From positions 1-64,000 of the forward strand of contig JAZKGQ010000009.1 of the NCBI GenBank assembly GCA_040385825.1: a stretch of DNA of 64,000 nucleotides, given 5' to 3'. Positions 9,523-18,728 of this stretch are shown here, one piece after another. A program made the position numbers and the translations under genes. The notes under the pieces were generated by a model. That model was given only the letters and a program-made list of their open reading frames with translations. It ran no database searches and was not told the origin of the DNA. The number at the start of each line of letters is the position of its first letter. Position 1 is the stretch's first letter. This DNA is from JANNNF01 sp040385825. Its GTDB lineage: Bacteria; Pseudomonadota; Alphaproteobacteria; Rhodobacterales; Rhodobacteraceae.

Positions 9523-12500
9523 GAGATGACACCGCGCGCCGGTTGATCGTCAACCGTCTGCATGAAGATCTGATTGGCCCGCTGGACGGCGCGCAGGAGA
9601 TTTTTGCTGACCGGCCGACCGACAGATATCTGACCGGAATGCTGTTCCCACCCCGCACCGCAATCGCCCAGATCGAGAATGACGAGGCCGAGGCGGCAGG
9701 CGTTGATAGCGATACGTCGGTCCAGGACGCCGCAAGGCCGTTTTCATCTGCGCTGCAGCCATCTTCTGCAGGGCTGTCCTTTGCGGTCATGGCTTTGGGG
9801 GACCGTCCGGCGGCCGTCGATGTCTTTATTTCAGCTGGGGTCTACGTTGCCGCTGACGCTTCTTTAGGGAAGGGCAAAGCTGCGACCAAGGGGGCGAGCA
9901 AAACGGAAGGCCTTGTCCGGGTTTGGCATCGCGCCGGGGTTACATTCGAAGACACTTTGCCCATCGGCGAGATTGCCGCTAAAGGCGGGGTGAGACGTTT
10001 GGACGGTGCAGCACTTGGCATCAACGGGATGCAGCTTTACATCCGCGCCGCCCAGATTGCCGGGGGGCCGGTGTTGGTGACCTTGGCGGTGTCAAACATG
10101 CATCCGGCCACCAGCGGCACTGATGCTGACGAACAGGTGTTTTTTCAGGTGGAACTGATCGCCCGCCCGGCACCGGGGACGCGGTTCTGCGAAAAACCCG
10201 CATCGCTGCCTCAGGGCGATGACGCCGACGACGACCTTGCCGCCGCCGCGTTGATTTATCGCGATGTGCGCGATTATGTGGTGGGCCATACCTGTGCCGC
10301 GCGGTTCGTCGAAGAAGGCGGCGAGGTCACGGAGTTGGGCACCGACTGGCTGCCGACGGCCATTGTGCGCAAGCCGCGCGAAACAGGCGATCCGATCTTT
10401 GACGCGCTGACCAAAGCTGGGCAGGGAGAGGGACAGATCGGCCCACTGGATGCCAAATGGCTGTCAGAGGCCCCGGCTGATCAGATGGTGGCCGGGCTTG
10501 CCGAGCTTGTGACACTGTATGAAACTTGGATCGATGCCGAGGCGGTCAAGGGCCTGGCCCTGACGGATACTGCGTTGCGAGCCCGGTTCCAGGTGCACTC
10601 GGCCATCTGTCATGCCACGGCGGTACGTATCCGGGCGGGCATTGCTCTTTTGGGCCATGATCCCCATGCCTTGGCAGCGTTCAGGCTGGCCAATCGGGCA
10701 ATGTGGCTACAAGACCGCTGGAAAAAGGACCGCCAGGGCCGCAAGGACCGGCTGATCTGGCGCCCCTTTCAGTTGGCTTTTGTGCTGTTGACGCTTTGTT
10801 CGGCCAGCTCGGGCACCGATCCTGACCGCGAGGTGATGGACCTGCTGTGGTTCCCAACGGGAGGCGGCAAGACCGAGGCTTACCTGCTATTGACCGGCTA
10901 TGTGATCTTCCTGCGACGGTTGCGCGCAGCGGGTGGGCCTGAGGGGGCCGGGGTCACTGTTTTCATGCGCTACACCCTCCGGCTTTTGACGATCCAGCAG
11001 TTCCAGCGTGCCGCGGCGGTGATCCTGGCCTGTGATCTGTTGCGCAGAAGTCCCGACCTTACGGGCGCGACACAGTTGCCCGGCCATTTTGCCACCGATG
11101 AGCCGATTGCGATTGGGTTGTGGGTGGGCGCTGACTCCGTGCCCAACAGACTGGCCGAAGCGATCGAGGCACTGACCCGTGAAAGCCTTGGCGATCAGCC
11201 CGCCTCAAACCCGCGCCGCCTGACACGCTGCCCGCAGTGCAATGGCTTGCTGCATTGGGCACCGAATGACGCCAAGACCGACCTGCAGGTGACCTGCCGC
11301 AGCGCAAAGTGCAGCCTTGCGGGCTCGCCCCTGCCGGTGGTGACGGTGGACGATCTGATCTATCAGCGCCTGCCCGCCCTGATGATCGGCACCGCTGATA
11401 AATACGCCCAACTTGCGCGAGAGCCGAGGACGGGAAAGCTGTTCGGTCTGGGCACGAACCATGCTCCGCCCGACCTTATCATCCAGGATGAATTGCACCT
11501 GATCTCGGGCCCTTTGGGCACCATCTCAGGGCTTTATGAAATCGCCATTGACGAGTTGTGCAGTCATCAGGGCAACCGGCCCAAGGTCATCGGCTCAACC
11601 GCCACCATCCGTCGCGCCGAAACACAAATCCGCGCCCTGTTTGACCGTAAGGCAGCGCAGTTTCCGCCGCCCGGTCTGGACCACGGAAATTCGGGGTTTG
11701 CCGCCACCGATGACAGCGATCCGGGTCGGCTTTATGTTGGTGTTACCACGACCGGCCGGTCGGCAAAATTTACCTTGCAGGCGGTCATGGCCTCTTTGAT
11801 GCAGGCAGCGGCCAACCCCCAGATTCCGGCGGCGCAAGCAGATGGCTATTGGACACTGGTGGCCTATTTCAACGCATTGAGGGAACTAGGCGGCGCGCTG
11901 ACGCTGGCGCGCGACGACGTTGGCCGATCGATCAAGCAATATGCCCAAAGGCGACCCTACGAAGATGAGCGCGAGCTGCCGCCCCCGGTCGAATTGACCA
12001 GCCGGATCAGCGCATCCCAGATCAACGAAATCCTGGATCGGCTTGATCATCCGCGCGGCCATGCGGAGTGTGTGTCGACGGTATTGGCCAGCAACATGAT
12101 CTCAGTCGGCGTCGATGTGGCGCGGCTGGGGGTGATGGTGGTCAACGGTCAGCCCAAGACGATTGCCGAATATATCCAGGCCACCAGCCGGGTGGGGCGC
12201 GCCGCCATTCCGGGGTTGGTTGTGTCGATTTGCAACGCCAACAAGCCGCGCGACCGCAGTCGCTATGAAAGCTTTCAAAACTGGCACCGTGCGCTTTACC
12301 GCGATGTCGAAGCAACCGGCGTCACCCCCTTTGCCGAACGCGCCCGCGAACGTGCCTTGCACGCGGCTTTTGTAATCTGCGCCCGCCACTTGATCCCCGA
12401 GCTGCGCCAAAGCCCCTCGGGAGCCATGGCGGTGCGACCCGTGCTTGAGGCGATCCTTGATCGCATCGTGGCGCGCGCGCGTTCAGTTGAACAAAGCCCC

Positions 12501-12722
12501 GCTGAAACCGCGGGGGCCGAAGGCGAATTGCGGACCTTCCTTGATCTTTGGGTCAACCGGTCGGACCTGACTGAATATTGGGACAAGTGGAAAAACAGCC
12601 TGCTGACCTCTGCCGAAGAGGCGCAGGACAAAAGCCGCACAGTCGGGCTTTTGCCGCGCCCCACCCCCAATTCCCTGCGCTCTGTCGAGGCGTCAACTGC
12701 TTTTGCCTTGCGCGACTATTAG
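9519..12722 (+). CDS. drmA: DISARM-type helicase DrmA
   Basis: A 1067-residue SF2 helicase. The N terminus (LHEDLIGP, then DRYLTGMLFPP) is the hallmark opening of DrmA. Helicase motifs: WFPTGGGKTEAYLLL (Walker A, about residue 443), IIQDELHLISGPLG (DELH motif, about 657), IGSTATI (motif III), SVGVDVARLGVMVVNG and EYIQATSRVGR (motifs V-VI, about 862-890). Four cysteines (CPQCNG, CRSAKC) near 569-605 form a probable zinc ribbon inserted between the motor parts. In DISARM, DrmA forms a complex with DrmB that loads on DNA and restricts incoming phage. GTG start with GGAG 8 bases upstream; drmB follows 16 bases after the stop. Confidence 0.9.
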   Translation: MRDDTARRLIVNRLHEDLIGPLDGAQEIFADRPTDRYLTGMLFPPRTAIAQIENDEAEAAGVDSDTSVQDAARPFSSALQPSSAGLSFAVMALGDRPAAVDVFISAGVYVAADASLGKGKAATKGASKTEGLVRVWHRAGVTFEDTLPIGEIAAKGGVRRLDGAALGINGMQLYIRAAQIAGGPVLVTLAVSNMHPATSGTDADEQVFFQVELIARPAPGTRFCEKPASLPQGDDADDDLAAAALIYRDVRDYVVGHTCAARFVEEGGEVTELGTDWLPTAIVRKPRETGDPIFDALTKAGQGEGQIGPLDAKWLSEAPADQMVAGLAELVTLYETWIDAEAVKGLALTDTALRARFQVHSAICHATAVRIRAGIALLGHDPHALAAFRLANRAMWLQDRWKKDRQGRKDRLIWRPFQLAFVLLTLCSASSGTDPDREVMDLLWFPTGGGKTEAYLLLTGYVIFLRRLRAAGGPEGAGVTVFMRYTLRLLTIQQFQRAAAVILACDLLRRSPDLTGATQLPGHFATDEPIAIGLWVGADSVPNRLAEAIEALTRESLGDQPASNPRRLTRCPQCNGLLHWAPNDAKTDLQVTCRSAKCSLAGSPLPVVTVDDLIYQRLPALMIGTADKYAQLAREPRTGKLFGLGTNHAPPDLIIQDELHLISGPLGTISGLYEIAIDELCSHQGNRPKVIGSTATIRRAETQIRALFDRKAAQFPPPGLDHGNSGFAATDDSDPGRLYVGVTTTGRSAKFTLQAVMASLMQAAANPQIPAAQADGYWTLVAYFNALRELGGALTLARDDVGRSIKQYAQRRPYEDERELPPPVELTSRISASQINEILDRLDHPRGHAECVSTVLASNMISVGVDVARLGVMVVNGQPKTIAEYIQATSRVGRAAIPGLVVSICNANKPRDRSRYESFQNWHRALYRDVEATGVTPFAERARERALHAAFVICARHLIPELRQSPSGAMAVRPVLEAILDRIVARARSVEQSPAETAGAEGELRTFLDLWVNRSDLTEYWDKWKNSLLTSAEEAQDKSRTVGLLPRPTPNSLRSVEASTAFALRDY

Positions 12723-12738
12723 ATGTGAGCGTGCCCCC

Positions 12739-14595
12739 ATGACCGGAATCGGCAAGATCAGACGCAGCCAGGTGATCGGCACCTATGGCCCCGGCGCAAT
12801 CATCGACTTTCGTAGCCCCGAAGGGGCGCCGATTTCGGCGGTTTCGGGTGGGCTTGAGCTGTGGGAAGAGGCAAAACTGGACCACCGCCAGCGTATCCAT
12901 GAGGTACGGTTGCAAGCCAGTCTCAACGTGGACTTCTTTCACCAGCCGCCGGTGGGGAAACGCAAAACTGGCGCCAAGGACGCCAAAGGGTATGCCATCG
13001 AAGAAGACATCGAACTTCCCGCCGTCCGTTTTCCAGAATGGTGTTTCTGCCCGTCCTGCGACCGTCTGAAACACATCCGCGATTGGGCCAGTGATCCGGC
13101 CAAGCCCGACCGCTGGTGCCCGGTTTGCTCAGGGCAAAAGGGCAAGCCCCGGCGGCAGTTTGTGGTGCCTGTGCGTCTTGTCGTCGCCTGCGAGGCCGGG
13201 CATCTGGACGAGTTTCCCTGGGATGCCTGGGTTGGCCATGCGGACGGCTGCAAACGGCGCGATCTTAGGCTGGTGGGCGAGGCTGCGGGCCTTGCGGGTC
13301 TGGTGGTGAAATGCCACGACTGCGGCGCCGAGAAATCCTTGGCCAAGGCATACGGACCACATGCCTTGGAACGGATCGGTCAGCGCTGCACAGGCCGCCG
13401 CCCCTGGCTGCCGCTAGCCCACCGCGAGTCCTGCGTTCACCCTGCCACTGTTATCCAGCGCGGCGCGTCCAATGCCTGGTTTCCGATTGTGCAAAGCGCC
13501 ATCGACATCCCGCCCTTCAGCGATGAATTCACCCAATTCATCCGTCAGGAACAGTATTGGAAAGCCTTCAAGGCACTTGGTGATCCGGCCCATATCCGCG
13601 GCGTGATCGAAGATAATGAGTTGATGCAGGAATGGCAGGGCTCCCCCATGACCCTGCGTGAAATGGAAGCGCAGATCCGCCGCATCTTTGAGCGCGATCA
13701 ACAGGGGCCGGAAACCGATCTACGGGCCGAAGAATACGCCCGGCTTGTCGCCCCCCCGACCCAAGGTGTCACCGACCGCAACTTCAAGATAGAGGTTGAG
13801 GCTATCCCCAACGGACTGGCAGGGTTTGTGGGCCACCTTGTCCGGGTTGAGCGCCTGCGCGAGGTGCGTGTGCTGACCAGCTTTACCCGGTTGACCGCAT
13901 TGGGCCAGGAGAAACACGCCCGCGAACCTGCCAAGCTGTTTGCCGCAAAGTCAAAGAACTGGCTGCCCGCGGTGGAAGTCTTTGGTGAGGGGATCTTCGT
14001 GGCGCTTGATCTTGCGCGGCTACGGGACTGGGAAATCCGCGCGCCGGTGCGGGCGCGGGTGGCGGATCTTAACGCCCAGTTGGAAAGGGCGGCCAAAGCG
14101 CGCGGCGGAACGCCCGTGGCCCCCTGGCCGCTAACCGCCCGGCACATTCTGATCCACACCTTAAGCCACGCCGTCATCGACCGGCTGTCGCTTGATTGCG
14201 GCTACTCCAGCTCCTCTGTCCGCGAGCGGCTTTATGCTGGGCCTGAGGGCAGCGAGATGGCTGGGTTCTTGATCTACACCTCGGCCGCCGGGGCCGACGG
14301 CACACTGGGCGGCTTGTCGCGAGAAGGGCGCGCCGAACGCTTTGGCGCGACCCTGCGCAAAGCGATTGACGACACGCGCTGGTGCTCGTCCGATCCTTTG
14401 TGCTCGGACGGGTTGGCGGCCTTGTTTGACAGCGGCAACCATGCGGCTTGTCATGCTTGCAGCTTCCTGCCTGAAACTGCCTGCGAGCATTTCAACCAAT
14501 ACCTTGACCGCGCGTTGGTGACCGGTACGCCCGAAGAACAATCGCAACAGGGCGAAACGCCACTCTCCCTTGCTTTCTTTCCTTCAGGACACTGA
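12739..14595 (+). CDS. drmB: DISARM-type DUF1998 protein DrmB
   Basis: A 618-residue partner of DrmA. The opening KIRRSQVIGTYGPGAIIDFR is diagnostic for DrmB. Cysteine pairs CPSCD and CPVCS near 105-135 and CHDC near 205 suggest zinc sites. RLVVACEAGHLDEFPW is conserved. The C-terminal DUF1998 (MZB) domain has HTLSHAVIDRLSLDCGYSSS, WCSSDPLC and CHACSFLPETACEHFN, with the family's four-cysteine cluster. DrmB binds DrmA and is thought to gate DNA entry by the DrmAB complex (known family behaviour). ATG 12739 is chosen because family similarity begins there. The next gene begins 4 bases after the stop. Confidence 0.9.
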   Translation: MTGIGKIRRSQVIGTYGPGAIIDFRSPEGAPISAVSGGLELWEEAKLDHRQRIHEVRLQASLNVDFFHQPPVGKRKTGAKDAKGYAIEEDIELPAVRFPEWCFCPSCDRLKHIRDWASDPAKPDRWCPVCSGQKGKPRRQFVVPVRLVVACEAGHLDEFPWDAWVGHADGCKRRDLRLVGEAAGLAGLVVKCHDCGAEKSLAKAYGPHALERIGQRCTGRRPWLPLAHRESCVHPATVIQRGASNAWFPIVQSAIDIPPFSDEFTQFIRQEQYWKAFKALGDPAHIRGVIEDNELMQEWQGSPMTLREMEAQIRRIFERDQQGPETDLRAEEYARLVAPPTQGVTDRNFKIEVEAIPNGLAGFVGHLVRVERLREVRVLTSFTRLTALGQEKHAREPAKLFAAKSKNWLPAVEVFGEGIFVALDLARLRDWEIRAPVRARVADLNAQLERAAKARGGTPVAPWPLTARHILIHTLSHAVIDRLSLDCGYSSSSVRERLYAGPEGSEMAGFLIYTSAAGADGTLGGLSREGRAERFGATLRKAIDDTRWCSSDPLCSDGLAALFDSGNHAACHACSFLPETACEHFNQYLDRALVTGTPEEQSQQGETPLSLAFFPSGH

Positions 14596-14599
14596 TTTT

Positions 14600-16279
14600 A
14601 TGGCCAGAATGGTTCCGTCAGAGATACCAGAGCTTTTGTTGGCCGACCCCAAGCGACGGGCGGAGCGGCATGTTTATCAATCGCTTGACCGCGAGTTGGG
14701 GGGCGATTTCACTGTCTATTGGTCGCGTCCCTGGCACCGCTTTCGCCCTGACGGCACCGGTCGCGATGGCGAGGTTGATTTCGTTGTGGCCCATGCCGAT
14801 CTGGGGGTTCTGGCGATCGAGGTTAAGGGCGGCACGGTGTCTTGCAACGATCAGGGCCAGTGGGTTTCGGTTTCGGGTAGCGGCACGCCCTATAACCTTA
14901 AGCGCAGTCCAGTGACCCAAGCGATGGAAGGCAAGCACGAGCTGAACCGCAGGCTCAAAAAGGTTGCGGCTCTGTCAAGGCGGACACTTAACATGTGTCA
15001 TGGTGTGGTTCTGCCCGACAACAGCCGCCCTACGAAAGACTTGGGCGCCGACGCCCCGCTGGAGCTTTTTGCCTTTGGCAATGAAATTGGTGCAGGCAAA
15101 CTGGGGGACTGGGTGCGCGAAACGCTGATGCGCGGTGCCAAGGCCTGCGATCCGCTTGGCCCCGAGGGCATGAGGGCGCTTCACGAAATCATTGCGGCCG
15201 AATTTGAACTGCGGCCGCATCTGGCCAGCGCGCTGGCCCATGACATGAAAAAGATCGAACTTCTGACCGCCGAACAGGCCTTTGTGCTGGAGTCTCTGGC
15301 CGGAAATCCGCAAATGGCCATCGCCGGAGCGGCTGGCACTGGGAAAACCCTGCTTGCGCTGGAAAAGTCCATGCGTAGCGCGAAAGCAGGCGCGCGCACT
15401 GTGCTCACGTGCTTTAACAACGCGCTTGCGGCGCATCTGAAGGGTCTTGTCGGTGAGGTTGAGAATCTGACAATCGCCGGGTTTCATGAACTTTGCGGCA
15501 AGCTGGCCCATCAGGCCAAAGTTTCCGTGCCCAATCTGCAAGGCCCAGTATTGTACAGCAAGACCCTGCCCAATGTGTTGGAACAAGCGATACAGGCCCG
15601 CCCTGACCTTGCATATGACGCGATCATTGTCGATGAAGGCCAAGACTTTGAACGCGACTGGTATGACACCCTGCGGCTGTCTTTGAAAGACATGGACGCC
15701 AGCACATTCCATGTCTTTTATGATGACAACCAGCGGATCTATGGCGGCGCGCAAAGCTTTGTAGATGAACTGCCAAAGCTGTCGTTCCGTTTGATACGCA
15801 ATCTGCGTAATACCCGCGCGATTCACCGCACCCTTACGCCCTGGTATGACGCGCGCGGCGCGATTTCGGCCGGGCCCGCTGGGCAGCCCGTCGATTGGAT
15901 CGAGGTCAAATCCAAAGAGCAAGCCTATACCAACGCCAGCGCCTTTGTGGCCGATCTTATCAAGACTGCGCAACTGCAAGCGTCAGATATCGCGATCCTG
16001 ACCGGGGGCGCACGCGACAAATGCGGGCTTTTCTCCCACGCGCAAATCGGCGGCGCGCTGCCGATCTCTGCCTCGGAGACTCGCGGTAAAAACCGCATCT
16101 GGTGTGACACCGCGCGGCGTTTCAAAGGCTTGGAAGCGAAATGCGTGGTACTTGTCGATATCGATCAGTTGGTTGATGATGAACTAATCTATGTCGCACT
16201 AAGCCGCCCGTCGCTTTTACTTCGGGTGGTCGGCCTGCCTGCGGATATATCGCGGCTAAAGGGCGGGTTTGGCAGCTAA
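14600..16279 (+). CDS. NERD-nuclease domain / SF1 helicase protein
   Basis: A 559-residue protein. Residues about 10-130 are a NERD-type PD-(D/E)XK-like domain: DGEVDFVVAHADLGVLAIEV followed by KGG gives the D...ExK pattern. A UvrD-like ATPase follows: AIAGAAGTGKTLLALEKS (Walker A, about 240), IIVDEGQDFERDW (about 341), RFKGLEAKCVVLVD and LIYVALSRPSLLLRV at the C terminus. It is compact, lacking large 1B/2B subdomains. It is the last gene of the rightward operon, 4 bases after drmB, with AGGA 10 bases before the ATG. A nuclease domain here may replace the PLD nuclease DrmC missing from this locus; that is inference. Confidence 0.85.
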   Translation: MARMVPSEIPELLLADPKRRAERHVYQSLDRELGGDFTVYWSRPWHRFRPDGTGRDGEVDFVVAHADLGVLAIEVKGGTVSCNDQGQWVSVSGSGTPYNLKRSPVTQAMEGKHELNRRLKKVAALSRRTLNMCHGVVLPDNSRPTKDLGADAPLELFAFGNEIGAGKLGDWVRETLMRGAKACDPLGPEGMRALHEIIAAEFELRPHLASALAHDMKKIELLTAEQAFVLESLAGNPQMAIAGAAGTGKTLLALEKSMRSAKAGARTVLTCFNNALAAHLKGLVGEVENLTIAGFHELCGKLAHQAKVSVPNLQGPVLYSKTLPNVLEQAIQARPDLAYDAIIVDEGQDFERDWYDTLRLSLKDMDASTFHVFYDDNQRIYGGAQSFVDELPKLSFRLIRNLRNTRAIHRTLTPWYDARGAISAGPAGQPVDWIEVKSKEQAYTNASAFVADLIKTAQLQASDIAILTGGARDKCGLFSHAQIGGALPISASETRGKNRIWCDTARRFKGLEAKCVVLVDIDQLVDDELIYVALSRPSLLLRVVGLPADISRLKGGFGS

Positions 16280-16295
16280 GCCGTCAGTTTGCCCC

Positions 16296-17849
16296 TTACT
16301 TTTCGTGGGTGTCCGCTTTTGTCAGGGATGCGTGGATTAACGCTGCGATCTGGCGCGCGAGGTACGGTGGGACTGCGTTCCCAACTTGGACATATTGCTG
16401 CGTCCGGTTGCCGAGGAACAGATAGTCGTCGGGAAAGGTCTGCAGCCGGGCGGCCTCGCGCACTGTCAGGCTGCGACACTGCGTTGGGTCTGGATGAATG
16501 AAGTAGTGCCCGTCTTTGGAGATGTGGCTGGTCACGGTTGTTGCTGCCTCATGGGCCAACTGAACCCGGAAGCGGTCGCTGAAAATGCCGCTGTGCCAGT
16601 TCTTGTGATCGGGGCTGAGCGCGAGGGGGAAGTCTGCCGCCTTTGGGCTGTATTGGCGCTGTTCCCCAAAGACCGCCGCGAAAAGGTAGCGACCGAGATC
16701 CGACGCCATGTGACCACGCGTTTCGTGTTGGGCCAAGGCCTGCAGGTCCGGTCGTTCGAGCCAACGCATCAGGTCGTCGTTGGAGGTCCCGTAGCCTGCG
16801 GGTAGACTCGCGTCCGTACGTAGCGTGGGCGAGCCATTCTGCATGCGATTCACAACATTGAGGAAAGCTTGTTGGAGAGCGTCATCTCCATTGCCCTTGT
16901 AAATGCTGGCCAAAACGTTCCCGGCCTCAACGACCTCGCGCTGCCAGGCAGTTGCGGTATCGACGTCGCGGCTGATCCCGCTGCGAAGGGGCGGCATGTT
17001 TCCAATCGTCTCGCCGACCGTGCGTCTTGTGCCCGTGACAGGAATGCTGGCGCCCGATATCCGGTTGGCAAGGTCCGACCTGATGCCAACGATGATGACC
17101 CGATGGCGGCGCTGAGGCACTCCGAAATCCTCGGCTCGCACGATGAAGTCGGACGGCTGTTTTGGCTCCAGCAGCTTCGCCTTGTCGTCCGAAAGACGGA
17201 TCGCCCGGAGTTTATAGTGGTGTGCATGCCCGGTGCCGAGCGAGGTCAAATCTTCCATCAGCATCTCGAAGACCATCCGGCTTTCGATTGTCGATGACAG
17301 CATTCCCTTCACGTTTTCCATCACGAAGGCGGCCGGGCGAAGTCGGTCCAGCACGCGGATGTACTCGCGAAAGAGATAATGCCGCGCGTCCTCTTCCGGC
17401 ACATATCCTATCTTTCCGTTGGCGCGGGCGCGCCCGACCAGCGAATAGGCCTGGCAGGGAGGGCCGCCGATCAGGATTGTGTCGTCGAAGTCCTGTCTAA
17501 GTCGGGCGATAACGCTGTCGATTGCCTCTGCCGCAGGCTCTGTGCCCAATTCAAGGCAACGTGCTTCACTTGTGGCGTAATCCCACGCTGCCGCATTGAC
17601 CGTAGACCAGTCCGGTTCTGCTGACCTGCCAGCATGGAAATCGATGTAAGCCGTCGGCAAAGCCCCATGCTTTTCGGCATAAGCGCGAACAAATGCGCGC
17701 AGGGTCAGCGTCCTGTGCGCCGATGTCTCCTTTTCAACCGAAATGCCGATTTGAAACGGAGAGTGATCGCCCACACACAGCGAAGCAAAGCCCTCGCCCA
17801 ATCCACCAGGCCCGGCAAACAGATCGACGATGCCGAAAGTGGCTGGCAA
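16296..17849 (-). CDS. DNA (cytosine-5) methyltransferase
   Basis: A 517-residue C5-cytosine methylase. Motifs in order: DLFAGPGGLGEGF (I), GGPPCQAYS with the catalytic Cys (IV, about residue 145), MENVKGM (VI), PQRRHRVIIVGIR (VIII), LTVREAARLQTFPDDY (IX) and YVQVGNAVPPYLA (X). The stretch between VIII and IX, about 200 residues with the target-recognition region, is longer than in small Dcm enzymes. The start is TTG 17849 with GAGG 8 bases upstream; no ATG precedes motif I. It converges on the NERD gene (16-base gap) and is divergent from vsr. Class 2 DISARM uses a C5 methylase (DrmMII) to mark self DNA, so it may serve this array. A free-standing Dcm-Vsr pair is the alternative. Confidence 0.88.
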   Translation of the reverse strand: MPATFGIVDLFAGPGGLGEGFASLCVGDHSPFQIGISVEKETSAHRTLTLRAFVRAYAEKHGALPTAYIDFHAGRSAEPDWSTVNAAAWDYATSEARCLELGTEPAAEAIDSVIARLRQDFDDTILIGGPPCQAYSLVGRARANGKIGYVPEEDARHYLFREYIRVLDRLRPAAFVMENVKGMLSSTIESRMVFEMLMEDLTSLGTGHAHHYKLRAIRLSDDKAKLLEPKQPSDFIVRAEDFGVPQRRHRVIIVGIRSDLANRISGASIPVTGTRRTVGETIGNMPPLRSGISRDVDTATAWQREVVEAGNVLASIYKGNGDDALQQAFLNVVNRMQNGSPTLRTDASLPAGYGTSNDDLMRWLERPDLQALAQHETRGHMASDLGRYLFAAVFGEQRQYSPKAADFPLALSPDHKNWHSGIFSDRFRVQLAHEAATTVTSHISKDGHYFIHPDPTQCRSLTVREAARLQTFPDDYLFLGNRTQQYVQVGNAVPPYLARQIAALIHASLTKADTHEK

Positions 17850-17916
17850 ATCAGTGTCCTCTCTAATTCAGATCATTGGCTGTATACTAGGTCCGACAGA
17901 TGAATCCAGGAGGCAA

Positions 17917-18303
17917 ATGACAGACATCGTCGACAGCCAAACCCGCTCCCGCATGATGTCCGGGATCCGCGGAAAGAACACGAATCCCGAACTGGCGCTC
18001 CGCCGGTCCCTGCATGCGCTCGGCTTGCGCTATCGCCTTCACGCGAAGGGCATCCCTGGTAAGCCGGACATCGTGATGCTGAAGTACCGCGCCGTCATCT
18101 TTGTACATGGTTGCTTCTGGCATCGCCATGCAGGCTGCCGCTATGACATGGTTCCGGCGACACGGCCCGCGTTCTGGACGGCCAAGTTCGATGCAAATGT
18201 GGTGCGGGATGCAGCAGTACAGTCTGCTCTTCGGGAAGCAGGCTGGCGGGTTGGAACAATTTGGGAATGCGCCCTGCGGACCGGGACCCGCAGCTTTACG
18301 TAG
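17917..18303 (+). CDS. vsr: very short patch repair endonuclease Vsr, C-terminally short
   Basis: A 128-residue T:G mismatch endonuclease, the usual partner of a C5-cytosine methylase. Seen: DSQTRSRMMSGIRGKNTNPE at the start, GKPDIVM with the catalytic aspartate, and HGCFWHRHAGC plus WEC supplying the zinc ligands. E. coli Vsr continues about 30 residues beyond WECALRG, but here the frame ends WECALRTGTRSFT, so the tail is lost or replaced. ATG 17917 is set by a strong CAGGAGG 5 bases upstream. It repairs deamination damage at methylated cytosines made by the divergent enzyme. All catalytic residues remain, so it may still work. Confidence 0.85.
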   Translation: MTDIVDSQTRSRMMSGIRGKNTNPELALRRSLHALGLRYRLHAKGIPGKPDIVMLKYRAVIFVHGCFWHRHAGCRYDMVPATRPAFWTAKFDANVVRDAAVQSALREAGWRVGTIWECALRTGTRSFT

Positions 18304-18327
18304 AATGACCATGCACAGGATGCCTTC

Positions 18328-18728
18328 ATGGCCGCCAAGACCGAGATCGACGTGATGCTGGAGCGTCTGAAGGCCCTCAGCGACGGCTACTTCGAGACTC
18401 ACCCCGACAAGATCAACTGGGGCGATGTTGGAACCCTGAACACTACCCCAGCCTGCTGCGCCAGATTGCAGCCCACGAACGCGTGAAGGCGAAATCCGTG
18501 CGACAGCCGCCGACATCGCACACCGGGACCAAGCAGTTGCTGCTGATCGCCATGTTGCAGAGCGCAAATGGGGCGGCAATGGCAGAGATCATTGCCGCGA
18601 CGGGGTGGCCGGCTCATAGCGCCCGTGGTGCGATGTGGGGCGTGCTGGGCAAGAAGCTGGGGCTGGTGGTGGCTTTGCAAAAAGACGACGCTCGGGGCAG
18701 GGTGTATCGGATCGCCTTATCGGCATGA
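18328..18728 (+). pseudogene. frameshifted DUF3489 island-cassette gene
   Basis: The first frame (18328-18486) encodes MAAKTEIDVMLERLKALSDG with YFETHPDKINWGDVGTLN, a small conserved helical protein. The +/- frame from about 18447 to 18728 continues naturally as HYPSLLRQIAAHERVKAK and then a DUF3489 domain: TKQLLLIAMLQSANGAAMAE, ATGWPAHSARGAMWGVLGKK, GRVYRI. The break is at CCCTGAACACTAC, where one G appears to be missing before AACAC. DUF3489 genes usually sit beside serine recombinases and DUF2924 genes in alphaproteobacterial islands; neither is present here, so this is a fossil of such a cassette. Confidence 0.65.

Noticed and set aside
656..16279. Canonical class 1 or class 2 DISARM
   Set aside because: drmA and drmB are present, but no phospholipase-D-type drmC, no drmE and no adenine methylase drmMI can be found in any frame of the region.
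656..16279. Dpd-type 7-deazaguanine DNA modification island
   Set aside because: It also carries SNF2-like and other helicases, but no tRNA-guanine transglycosylase-like DpdA or queuosine-pathway genes are present.
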